A stretch of DNA of 64,000 nt from Streptococcus australis ATCC 700641 (GTDB taxonomy: Bacteria > Bacillota > Bacilli > Lactobacillales > Streptococcaceae). The notes beneath the pieces were generated by a model. It searched no databases. It was not told the DNA's origin and worked only from the letters and a program-made list of their open reading frames with translations. The number at the start of each line of letters is the position of its first letter. Position 1 is the first letter of the stretch. This document shows, piece by piece, positions 48,589 to 56,764 of the stretch. Position numbers and translations under genes: made by a program. The stretch spans positions 1,064,981 through 1,128,980 of the forward strand of contig NZ_GL636091.1 in the NCBI RefSeq assembly GCF_000186465.1, given 5' to 3'.

Positions 48589-51273
48589 TTGTCAAAAGAA
48601 CAAAATAAAGATTTGTTTTACACGCAATCTTCTGAGGAAGTCCTAAAGAACTTGGACTCATCTGTCGAAGGTTTGTCAACCGCCCAGGCTCAAGAACGCT
48701 TAGCGACTTATGGTCGTAATGAGTTGGAAGAGGGCGAAAAACGTAGCCTACTAGCTAAATTCCTTGATCAATTTAAGGATTTGATGATTATCATCTTGCT
48801 TGCGGCAGCGGCACTTTCTGTGATTACAGAAGGAATGGACGGTCTAACGGATGCCATTATCATCTTGGCCGTTGTTGTCTTGAATGCTGCCTTTGGTGTT
48901 TACCAAGAAGGGCAAGCTGAAGCAGCCATTGAAGCGCTGAAAAATATGTCTAGCCCGATGGCCCGTGTTCGTCGTGACGGTCATGTCATTGAGATTGACT
49001 CAAAAGAATTGGTGCCTGGGGACATCGTCTTGCTAGAAGCAGGGGATGTCGTGCCTGCTGATATGCGCTTGTTTGAAGCAGCTTCCCTTAAAATCGAAGA
49101 AGCAGCTCTTACAGGGGAATCTGTCCCAGTTGAAAAAGATGTGACTGGACTTGTTGAAGCAGATGCTGGAATCGGGGACCGCGTTAATATGGGTTACCAA
49201 AACTCAAACGTAACTTACGGTCGTGGTATTGGTGTCGTGACCAACACTGGTATGTATACAGAAGTTGGTAAGATTGCAGATATGTTGGCTAATGCCGATG
49301 AGACTGAAACACCATTGAAGCAAAGCTTGGAACAATTATCTAAAGCCTTGACTTACTTAATCGTTGTAATTGCGGTCATTACTTTCTTAGTTGGTGTCTT
49401 CGTTCGTGGAGAGCATCCATTAGAAGGCTTGATGGTTGCGGTAGCCCTTGCGGTGGCGGCGATTCCAGAAGGACTTCCTGCCATTGTAACTATCGTTCTA
49501 TCTTTAGGAACAACTACTCTTGCTAAACGCAATTCAATCGTTCGTAAATTACCAGCGGTTGAAACTCTTGGTTCAACAGAAATCATCGCATCTGATAAAA
49601 CAGGTACTTTGACCATGAACCAAATGACGGTTGAAAAAGTCTATACCAACGGTCAATTGCAAAGTTCGGCAGCTGAAATTGCTGCTAGCAACAATACCCT
49701 TCGTATCATGAACTTTGCCAATGATACCAAGGTGGACCCATCTGGCAAATTGATTGGGGATCCAACTGAGACAGCTCTTGTACAGTTTGGCTTGGACCAC
49801 AATTTTGACGTTCGTGAAGTCTTGAAGGATGAGCCTCGTGTGGCTGAATTGCCATTTGACTCTGATCGTAAACTCATGTCTACCATCCACAAGGAAGCAG
49901 ATGGTTCTTACTTTATCGCTGTGAAGGGTGCCCCTGACCAATTGCTCAAGCGTGTGACACGTATTGAAGTCAATGGAGAAGTTCGCCCTATCACAGAAGA
50001 AGACAAGAAAGCTATCCTTGCAATCAACAAAGACTTGGCCAAACAAGCCCTTCGTGTCTTGATGATGGCTTATAAGACAAGCAAGGAAATCCCAACCTTG
50101 GAATCTGAAATTGTTGAATCTGACCTCATCTTCTCAGGTTTGGTCGGCATGATTGACCCTGAGCGTCCAGAAGCTGCAGAAGCTGTACGTGTCGCTAAAG
50201 AAGCAGGTATCCGTCCAATCATGATTACGGGTGACCACCAAGATACAGCAGAAGCTATTGCCAAACGTCTTGGAATCATCGATCCAAATGATACAGAAGA
50301 CCATGTCTTCACGGGTGCTGAGTTGAATGAACTCACTGATGAAGAATTCCAAAAAGTCTTCAAGCAATACTCTGTATACGCACGTGTATCACCTGAACAC
50401 AAGGTTCGGATCGTGAAAGCATGGCAAAATGAAGGTAAAGTTGTTGCCATGACTGGTGACGGGGTTAACGATGCTCCATCGCTTAAAACAGCTGATATCG
50501 GTATCGGTATGGGGATTACAGGTACAGAGGTTTCTAAGGGTGCTTCTGACATGGTCCTTGCCGATGATAACTTCGCCACTATTATCGTAGCGGTAGAAGA
50601 AGGACGTAAGGTCTTCTCCAATATCCAAAAATCTATCCAATACCTCTTGTCTGCCAATATGGCTGAAGTATTCACCATCTTCTTTGCAACCCTCTTTGGT
50701 TGGGATGTGTTGCAACCAGTACATCTTCTCTGGATCAACTTGGTAACCGATACGCTTCCAGCCATCGCTCTTGGTGTGGAACCAGCTGAGCCAGGTGTCA
50801 TGACCCACAAACCTCGTGGACGTAAGTCTAACTTCTTTGACGGTGGGGTTTTCGGAGCTATCCTCTATCAAGGAATCTTCCAAACTATGCTGGTTCTTGG
50901 TGTTTACGGTTGGGCTTTGATTTTTCCTGAACACTCTACCCGAGCAGAAATCCATGCAGATGCTTTGACCATGGCCTTTGCGACTCTTGGATTGATCCAA
51001 TTACTCCATGCCTTTAACGTCAAGTCTGTTTACCAATCTATCTTTAAAGTGGGACTCTTCAAGAACAAGACCTTTAACTGGTCCATCCCAGTTGCCTTTA
51101 TTCTCTTAATGGCGACGATTATGGTACCTGGATTCAATAAACTCTTCCACGTGTCTCATTTGAGCTTGACGCAATGGTTAGTTGTTGCTGTAGGTGCCCT
51201 TATGATTGTTGTTTTGGTTGAGATTGTCAAAGCCGTTCAACGTGCACTTGGTAAGGATAAAAACGCCATTTAA
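48589..51273 (+). CDS. mgtA: cation-transporting P-type ATPase (MgtA/PacL type)
   Basis: An 894-aa P2-type ATPase, probably a Ca2+/Mn2+ exporter. Cation-ATPase N-terminal domain (1-75), actuator TGES near 175, phosphorylation site DKTGTLT at 336, hinge MTGDGVNDAPSLK near 622, ten membrane spans and helix-4 motif IPEGLPAIV near 292. The start is TTG 48589 with AAGGAGG 8 nt upstream. The manganese riboswitch in its leader argues strongly for Mn2+ efflux among its functions; the pneumococcal homologue exports Ca2+ and Mn2+. Its terminator follows. Confidence 0.92.
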   Translation: MSKEQNKDLFYTQSSEEVLKNLDSSVEGLSTAQAQERLATYGRNELEEGEKRSLLAKFLDQFKDLMIIILLAAAALSVITEGMDGLTDAIIILAVVVLNAAFGVYQEGQAEAAIEALKNMSSPMARVRRDGHVIEIDSKELVPGDIVLLEAGDVVPADMRLFEAASLKIEEAALTGESVPVEKDVTGLVEADAGIGDRVNMGYQNSNVTYGRGIGVVTNTGMYTEVGKIADMLANADETETPLKQSLEQLSKALTYLIVVIAVITFLVGVFVRGEHPLEGLMVAVALAVAAIPEGLPAIVTIVLSLGTTTLAKRNSIVRKLPAVETLGSTEIIASDKTGTLTMNQMTVEKVYTNGQLQSSAAEIAASNNTLRIMNFANDTKVDPSGKLIGDPTETALVQFGLDHNFDVREVLKDEPRVAELPFDSDRKLMSTIHKEADGSYFIAVKGAPDQLLKRVTRIEVNGEVRPITEEDKKAILAINKDLAKQALRVLMMAYKTSKEIPTLESEIVESDLIFSGLVGMIDPERPEAAEAVRVAKEAGIRPIMITGDHQDTAEAIAKRLGIIDPNDTEDHVFTGAELNELTDEEFQKVFKQYSVYARVSPEHKVRIVKAWQNEGKVVAMTGDGVNDAPSLKTADIGIGMGITGTEVSKGASDMVLADDNFATIIVAVEEGRKVFSNIQKSIQYLLSANMAEVFTIFFATLFGWDVLQPVHLLWINLVTDTLPAIALGVEPAEPGVMTHKPRGRKSNFFDGGVFGAILYQGIFQTMLVLGVYGWALIFPEHSTRAEIHADALTMAFATLGLIQLLHAFNVKSVYQSIFKVGLFKNKTFNWSIPVAFILLMATIMVPGFNKLFHVSHLSLTQWLVVAVGALMIVVLVEIVKAVQRALGKDKNAI

Positions 51274-51282
51274 ACGCGTATC

Positions 51283-51308
51283 AAAAGTCATCTTCGGATG
51301 GCTTTTTT
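51283..51308 (+). terminator. mgtA terminator
   Basis: AAAAGTCATC-TTCG-GATGGCTTTTTT, one G-T pair. Confidence 0.85.
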
Positions 51309-51396
51309 GTGTGCAGAGATGTCTGGGCATATTTCTTGAGGCAAGACTGGATTTTTGATAAACTAGACAACAGTTTGAAGAAAGGAAACTTATATT

Positions 51397-52065
51397 ATGA
51401 AAAAGTTTTTTGCTGAAGTAATCGGCACATTTATGCTTGTCTTTATCGGGACTGGCGCAGTTGTTTTTGGAAATGGGACAGAAGGTCTTGGGCATTTAGG
51501 AATTGCCTTGGCATTTGGTTTGTCCATTGTTGCAGCTGCATACTCTATTGGGACTGTTTCTGGTGCTCACTTGAATCCTGCTGTTTCGATTGCTATGTTT
51601 GTCAACAAACGCTTGTCATCTAAAGACTTAGTCAACTACATTGTAGCGCAAGTAGTAGGAGCTTTCCTTGCGACTGCTTCTGTCTTCTTCCTTTTGTCTA
51701 ATTCAGGGATGTCAACAGCTAGTCTTGGTGAAAATGCCTTGGCTAAAGGAGTAACTCCATTTGGCGGTTTCTTGTTTGAAGTGATTGCATCCTTTATCTT
51801 TATCTTGGTCATCATGACAGTGACATCAGCTTCTAAAGGAAACGGGAAGATTGCTGGTCTTGTCATCGGTTTGAGCTTGACCTTGATCATTCTTGTTGGT
51901 TTGAACATTACAGGTCTTTCTGTTAACCCAGCTCGTAGCTTGGCTCCTGCCCTCTTTGTAGGTGGTGCAGCCCTCCAACAAATTTGGATCTTTATCCTTG
52001 CTCCAATCGTTGGTGGTGTCTTGGCAGCGCTTGTTGCAAAGAATCTCCTTGAAACTGAAGCTTAA
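51397..52065 (+). CDS. aqpZ: aquaporin (MIP family)
   Basis: A 222-aa six-span channel. The two pore loops are GAHLNPAVSIA near 62-70 and SVNPARSLAP near 185, both with intact NPA. The length and the NPARS second motif fit water-selective AqpZ-like channels better than glycerol facilitators, which usually carry NPARD and are longer; peroxide passage is possible. Single gene with its own weak extended -10 and a shared bidirectional terminator. Confidence 0.88.
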   Translation: MKKFFAEVIGTFMLVFIGTGAVVFGNGTEGLGHLGIALAFGLSIVAAAYSIGTVSGAHLNPAVSIAMFVNKRLSSKDLVNYIVAQVVGAFLATASVFFLLSNSGMSTASLGENALAKGVTPFGGFLFEVIASFIFILVIMTVTSASKGNGKIAGLVIGLSLTLIILVGLNITGLSVNPARSLAPALFVGGAALQQIWIFILAPIVGGVLAALVAKNLLETEA

Positions 52066-52078
52066 GCTACTTTAACGA

Positions 52079-52117
52079 AAAAAAGATTTCGATTCCCTGT
52101 GGGGTCGAAATCTTTTT
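52079..52117. terminator. bidirectional terminator, aquaporin and phosphoesterase
   Basis: AAAAGATTTCGA / TCGAAATCTTTTT with a 12-nt loop between convergent genes. Confidence 0.85.
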
Positions 52118-52121
52118 CTTT

Positions 52122-52979
52122 TTAGCAGTCAAGGATGGTTAAAGCCTGACGAAATTCGCTTGCTAACTGCTGTCTTTTGTATTGATGAAATTCAGGTAAG
52201 TCTTTCACAGCGTTGTAGCGTTTATGAAGACGATACATGTGAGGGATCTTGTACTGTGGATAGGCCTTGAAAAAGTCTTCTGTCAGTTGCCATTCTCGAA
52301 TATAGCCAAGAGGCCGCATGTGATAATGGACGTTATCGATGGCTCTGGAAGGATGGCGATGATGCAAGTGTCCGAAGACGACATCCGCTACCTCGTGCTT
52401 TACAAAGAGATCGTGAAAAGCTTGACTACCTAAGAAGGCGTTGAATTTCTGAAAGTAGGGGTGACTAACGAGGAAGTCCTTGTGGGGGACAAAGTGAAGA
52501 GCGACGATGATTCTACCATCTAAAGAAGCGAGGACCTGATCCAATCGGAAGAGATCTTCTTGCGTGATGGTTGGATCATCTAAAGGACGTTCCAATCTTC
52601 GATCAAACCAGAAAGTATTCTTGGTACGCAGGTGGGCTTCCTTGCTCTTTTCAGGAACAAAGCTATAATCGTACCATCCAGCAAGAGATACTAAATGGCT
52701 GTCTCCAAAGGTCTGGACCTGAAAATCATACTGCTTGATTTCTTCTTCTGAAAGAGATAGCATATCGTGATTGCCCAGGTTAAAGGAAACAGGAAACTGT
52801 CTTTGGAGGTCCTGAATGAAGGGAAGGCTTATCTGTTTAAAGTCATTAGAGATGTCTCCAGCTAGATGAAGATGATCAATCTGTTCTTCTTGTAGGACCT
52901 GCAGGAGTTGCATGCGTTCGGCCTCGCCAAACTGATTGGAATCCAGGTGCAGGTCACTCATAAAACCAATACGTGTCAT
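52122..52979 (-). CDS. metallophosphoesterase family protein
   Basis: A 285-aa calcineurin-like phosphoesterase. Metal ligands: FMSDLHLDSN (about 6-15), LAGDISNDF (about 39), NLGNHDM (about 70), HFVPHKDF near 161 and FGHLHHRHP near 198. Substrate unknown; related streptococcal proteins are annotated only by family. Single gene, convergent with the aquaporin gene. Confidence 0.87.
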   Translation of the reverse strand: MTRIGFMSDLHLDSNQFGEAERMQLLQVLQEEQIDHLHLAGDISNDFKQISLPFIQDLQRQFPVSFNLGNHDMLSLSEEEIKQYDFQVQTFGDSHLVSLAGWYDYSFVPEKSKEAHLRTKNTFWFDRRLERPLDDPTITQEDLFRLDQVLASLDGRIIVALHFVPHKDFLVSHPYFQKFNAFLGSQAFHDLFVKHEVADVVFGHLHHRHPSRAIDNVHYHMRPLGYIREWQLTEDFFKAYPQYKIPHMYRLHKRYNAVKDLPEFHQYKRQQLASEFRQALTILDC

Positions 52980-53141
52980 ATCACTAGTGTATCATAAGTT
53001 GATGAGAAAGTGAAAGGTAACCAACATGTAACAAATCTAACAATTATGTAACAAGGGAGGTGACAACGACCTGGTTTTATGCGATTTTTGTAGGGTAAAC
53101 TATTCTTACTATCTCTTACTATGTGCAAATGACGGGGTTTG

Positions 53142-53150
53142 TGGTATAAT
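53142..53150 (+). promoter_or_regulatory. prfB-ftsEX extended -10 promoter
   Basis: TGGTATAAT, 26 nt before the prfB ATG. Confidence 0.6.
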
Positions 53151-53176
53151 AGACTGATACTTAGAAAGAGGTACTT

Positions 53177-54272
53177 ATGGATATTTCAGAAATCCGTCAG
53201 AAAATTGACGCGAATCGTGAAAAATTAGCTTCTTTCAGGGGGTCTCTTTGACTTAGAGGGTCTGGAAGAAGAAATTGCTATTTTGGAAAACAAAATGACA
53301 GAACCTGATTTTTGGGATGATAATATTGCGGCGCAAAAGACATCCCAGGAATTAAATGAGTTGAAACAAACCTATGAGAATTTCCATCAAATGACAGACT
53401 TGTTTGATGAATCCGAAATCCTTCTTGAGTTTCTCTCAGAAGATGAATCCGTTCACGAAGAGCTAGAAGAGAAGTTGATAGAGTTGGATAAGATGATGAC
53501 CAGTTATGAGATGACGCTTCTCTTATCAGAACCCTATGATAATAATAATGCAATCTTGGAAATCCATCCGGGATCTGGTGGTACTGAGGCTCAGGACTGG
53601 GGAGATATGCTTCTACGGATGTATACCCGCTTCGGAAATGCTCATGGCTTCAAGGTGGAAGTCTTGGACTACCAGGCAGGAGACGAGGCTGGGATTAAAT
53701 CCGTTACCTTGTCTTTTGAAGGACCGCATGCCTATGGCTTGTTGAAATCTGAAATGGGCGTTCACCGTTTGGTACGGATCTCGCCATTCGACTCAGCTAA
53801 ACGTCGCCATACATCCTTCACATCAGTTGAAGTCATGCCAGAATTGGATGATACCATTGAAGTGGAAGTCCGAGATGATGATATCAAGATGGATACCTTC
53901 CGTTCGGGTGGAGCTGGTGGACAAAATGTCAACAAGGTTTCTACAGGTGTTCGTTTGACTCACATCCCAACAGGGATTGTAGTTGCTTCGACGGTTGACC
54001 GGACTCAGTACGGAAACCGTGACCGTGCAATGAAAATGTTGCAGGCGAAACTTTATCAATTGGAGCAAGAAAAGAAGGCAGCTGAAGTAGATTCCTTAAA
54101 AGGTGATAAAAAAGAAATCACCTGGGGAAGTCAGATTCGCTCCTACGTCTTTACACCATATACCATGGTGAAGGATCACCGTACAAGCTATGAAGTAGCC
54201 CAAGTTGATAAAGTAATGGACGGAGATATTGATGGCTTTATTGATGCCTATTTAAAATGGCGTCTCAATTAA
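53177..54272 (+). CDS. prfB: peptide chain release factor 2, programmed +1 frameshift
   Basis: RF2 recognises UGA and UAA stop codons. The first 24 codons (ATG 53177 to CTT 53248) end at an in-frame TGA (53249-53251); a +1 shift at CTT-TGA-C continues with GAC from 53250 to the stop at 54272, giving 364 aa. The internal Shine-Dalgarno-like AGGGGG lies just upstream of CTTTGAC, the classic autoregulatory slip site: low RF2 gives more frameshifting. The catalytic GGQ is at 247-249. Followed by ftsE-ftsX. Confidence 0.97.
53237..53252 (+). promoter_or_regulatory. prfB programmed frameshift site
   Basis: AGGGGG-TCT-CTTTGAC: internal ribosome binding-like sequence, slippery CTT, UGA stop followed by C, all as in other bacterial prfB genes. 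Confidence 0.95.
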
Positions 54273-54314
54273 AGTCCTCCTTCTATATAAAATGTGGAAA
54301 GGAATTTTCAATAC

Positions 54315-55007
54315 ATGTCAATGATTGAAATGAAAGATGTTGTCAAAAAGTATGACAACGGAACGACAGCTCTTCGAGGAGTGACCGTTCATATTGAACC
54401 AGGAGAATTTGCCTATATTGTAGGACCTTCTGGTGCAGGTAAATCAACCTTTATTCGCTTGCTTTACCGTGAGGTGAAGCATGATAAAGGTAGCTTGAAA
54501 GTTGCTGGTTTTGATTTAGATAAAATCAAAAAACGCGATATTCCGATGTTGCGTCGGAACGTTGGGGTAGTCTTCCAAGACTACAAATTGCTTCCTAAAA
54601 AGACCGTATATGAAAATATTGCCTACGCAATGGAAGTAATCGGAGAGCGTCGTCGCAACATTAAAAAACGCGTTATGGAAGTTTTAGACCTTGTTGGTTT
54701 GAAACACAAGGTTCGTTCCTTCCCAAATGAGCTTTCAGGTGGTGAGCAACAACGGATCGCTATCGCGCGTGCCATCGTCAACAATCCTAAAGTATTGATT
54801 GCGGACGAACCAACAGGGAACTTGGACCCAGATAACTCTTGGGAAATTATGAACCTCTTAGAGCGAATTAATTTGCAAGGTACCACTGTTTTGATGGCGA
54901 CTCATAATAGCCAAATTGTAAATACACTTCGTCACCGTGTTATCGCCATTGAAAATGGCCGTGTTGTACGGGATGAAGCGGAAGGAGAGTACGGATACGA
55001 TGATTAG
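54315..55007 (+). CDS. ftsE: FtsE cell-division ATPase
   Basis: ATP-binding subunit of FtsEX, which controls peptidoglycan hydrolysis at the septum (in pneumococci by activating PcsB). Walker A VGPSGAGKST near 37, Q-loop VFQDYKLL, signature LSGGEQQRIAIARAI near 138, Walker B VLIADEPTGNLD. 230 aa from ATG 54315 (MSMIEMKDVVKKYDNGT), the family length; the frame is open from 54294. It overlaps ftsX by 8 nt. Confidence 0.97.
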   Translation: MSMIEMKDVVKKYDNGTTALRGVTVHIEPGEFAYIVGPSGAGKSTFIRLLYREVKHDKGSLKVAGFDLDKIKKRDIPMLRRNVGVVFQDYKLLPKKTVYENIAYAMEVIGERRRNIKKRVMEVLDLVGLKHKVRSFPNELSGGEQQRIAIARAIVNNPKVLIADEPTGNLDPDNSWEIMNLLERINLQGTTVLMATHNSQIVNTLRHRVIAIENGRVVRDEAEGEYGYDD

Positions 55008-55926
55008 AAGATTTTTCCGCCATCTCATTGAATCATTTAAAAGTTTAAAACGGAATGGCTGGATGACCATTGCTGCAGTTAGTTCGGTGATGATTACACT
55101 TGGACTTGTAGCGATTTTTGCCTCAGTTATTGCGAATACGATCAAGCTATCAGATGATATTCAAAATAGTGTACGGATTGTTGTCTATATGCGCAAGGAT
55201 ATCCAAGATCAAAGCCAGCAGATCGAAAAAGAAGGCCAGATGGTTGATAATGAGGACTACAAGAAAGTCTATAATGCGTTGACAGCCATGAAGAATGTTG
55301 ATAAAGTTGAGTTCTCCAGCAAGGAAGAACAATATGAAAACTTGATCAAGACTGCCGGTAATAACTGGAAAATTTTTGACGGAGATGCCAATCCACTCTA
55401 TGATGCCTATTTTGTAGAGACAACGGCTCCTAAGTATGTAAAAGAAGTTTCCAAGGCCGCTAAGAAAATCGAAGGGGTGTCTGAAGTAAAAGATGGGGGA
55501 GTTGATACTCAACGTCTCTTTGCTCTCGGGAACTTCATCCGTATTTGGGGCTTGATTGGTGCCGCTTTACTAATCTTTATCGCGGTCTTCTTGATTTCTA
55601 ATACGATTCGGATTACCATTATTTCACGAAGTCGAGAAATCAAGATTATGCGTCTGGTAGGTGCTAAGAGTGGCTATATTCGTGCGCCATTCCTTCTGGA
55701 AGGTGCCTGGATTGGCTTGATTGGTGCAATTCCACCAGCTCTCTTGCTTTATTATGTCTATAATATTGTCTACAAGTCTATGTACAATACCCTACAAGAT
55801 CAGAAATTGTTCTTATATAGTCCAAACCTTCTTGTTCCGATTATGGTCGGAGGACTGTTTGGTCTCGGTATTTTAATTGGAGCGATTGGCTCATCTATTT
55901 CAATGAGACGTTTCTTGAAGATTTAA
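55000..55926 (+). CDS. ftsX: FtsX cell-division permease-like protein
   Basis: Membrane partner of FtsE. N-terminal cytoplasmic start and first span (about 20-45), an extracellular domain (about 50-175) that in streptococci contacts the PcsB hydrolase, then three spans (about 180-300) with SRSREIKIMRLVGAKSGYIRAPFLLEG between them. 308 aa from ATG 55000 inside the ftsE end, which has AAGGAGAG upstream; the longer open frame from 54937 is only overlap with ftsE. Confidence 0.97.
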   Translation: MIRRFFRHLIESFKSLKRNGWMTIAAVSSVMITLGLVAIFASVIANTIKLSDDIQNSVRIVVYMRKDIQDQSQQIEKEGQMVDNEDYKKVYNALTAMKNVDKVEFSSKEEQYENLIKTAGNNWKIFDGDANPLYDAYFVETTAPKYVKEVSKAAKKIEGVSEVKDGGVDTQRLFALGNFIRIWGLIGAALLIFIAVFLISNTIRITIISRSREIKIMRLVGAKSGYIRAPFLLEGAWIGLIGAIPPALLLYYVYNIVYKSMYNTLQDQKLFLYSPNLLVPIMVGGLFGLGILIGAIGSSISMRRFLKI

Positions 55927-55934
55927 GAATATAC

Positions 55935-55966
55935 AAAAAAGGAAGTTCAGATGAACTTCCTTTTTT
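55935..55966. terminator. bidirectional terminator, ftsX and MBL gene
   Basis: AAAAAAGGAAGTTCA-GA-TGAACTTCCTTTTTT between convergent genes. Confidence 0.9.
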
Positions 55967-56606
55967 ATCGATTTCGAAAGAAGGGATTAAACATTTTTTC
56001 ATGACCGATAGTGGTATCATTCCCATGTCCTGGGTATACTGCGTAAGAGGATGGAAGAGTGAGCAATTGTGTCTCAATACTTTCAAGGAGTTGGGGACCA
56101 CTTCCTGTCGGCAAATCGGTCCGTCCAATAGTTTCTCGGAAAAGGGCATCTCCTGTCAAGACAAGGTGGTCATCAGGAAAGACCAAGGAGACCCCTCCGA
56201 TGGAATGTCCTGGTGTGTGAAGGACATAAAAATGGAAATTCTTCAAATGATAATCTGTTCGGTAGTCATAAAGTTCTTCGGCTGGCTGACAGACCACATC
56301 CATTAAATCAGAATGGCGGTCTAGTCCGGAAAGATTGTCCACAGGACTTTGAAGCCAGGCTGCTTCATGAGCATCTACATAAACAGGTGGATGGCCATAA
56401 GATTCCCGCACCTTCTCTAAACTCATGATATGGTCGTAGTGGGTATGGGTGAGGAGAATAGCAGCAATTGGTTTTGCGAGTTGATCGATGCGGCTGCGAA
56501 TTTGTTCCCAGGCACTCCCGGGATCAACGACCAGAAGATAGTCCTCGTTTTCAAGCAAGTAGGTGTTTTCATAAGCGATGGGATTGACAATGCGGTGGAT
56601 TTTCAT
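55965..56606 (-). CDS. MBL-fold metallo-hydrolase (glyoxalase II-like)
   Basis: A 213-aa metallo-beta-lactamase-fold hydrolase. Metal ligands THTHYDHI near 54-61, His in LHTPGHSIGG near 132, Asp in LTGDALFRETIGRTD near 152 and GHGN near 194. This set is typical of YcbL-type glyoxalase II-like enzymes, which hydrolyse thioesters; the substrate here is untested. Start ATG 56606 with AGGAG upstream. Confidence 0.88.
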   Translation of the reverse strand: MKIHRIVNPIAYENTYLLENEDYLLVVDPGSAWEQIRSRIDQLAKPIAAILLTHTHYDHIMSLEKVRESYGHPPVYVDAHEAAWLQSPVDNLSGLDRHSDLMDVVCQPAEELYDYRTDYHLKNFHFYVLHTPGHSIGGVSLVFPDDHLVLTGDALFRETIGRTDLPTGSGPQLLESIETQLLTLPSSYAVYPGHGNDTTIGHEKMFNPFFRNR

Positions 56607-56745
56607 AAGAGCTCCTTTCTCTATTAGTCTATCAAAAATATTGTAAAATAGCTGACAAAAACGCCTTTAGAAACCGAAGAATTGTCGCTTGGCTGGATTT
56701 GGTCCTTTCAATGTCATAAAATACCAAGCAAAGCGAGTCGGAAAA

Positions 56746-56754
56746 TGATATAAT
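56746..56754 (+). promoter_or_regulatory. near-leaderless promoter of dinG operon
   Basis: TGATATAAT ends 10 nt before ATG 56765, leaving a leader of about four bases. Confidence 0.55.
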
Positions 56755-56764
56755 TTTAAGTGCT

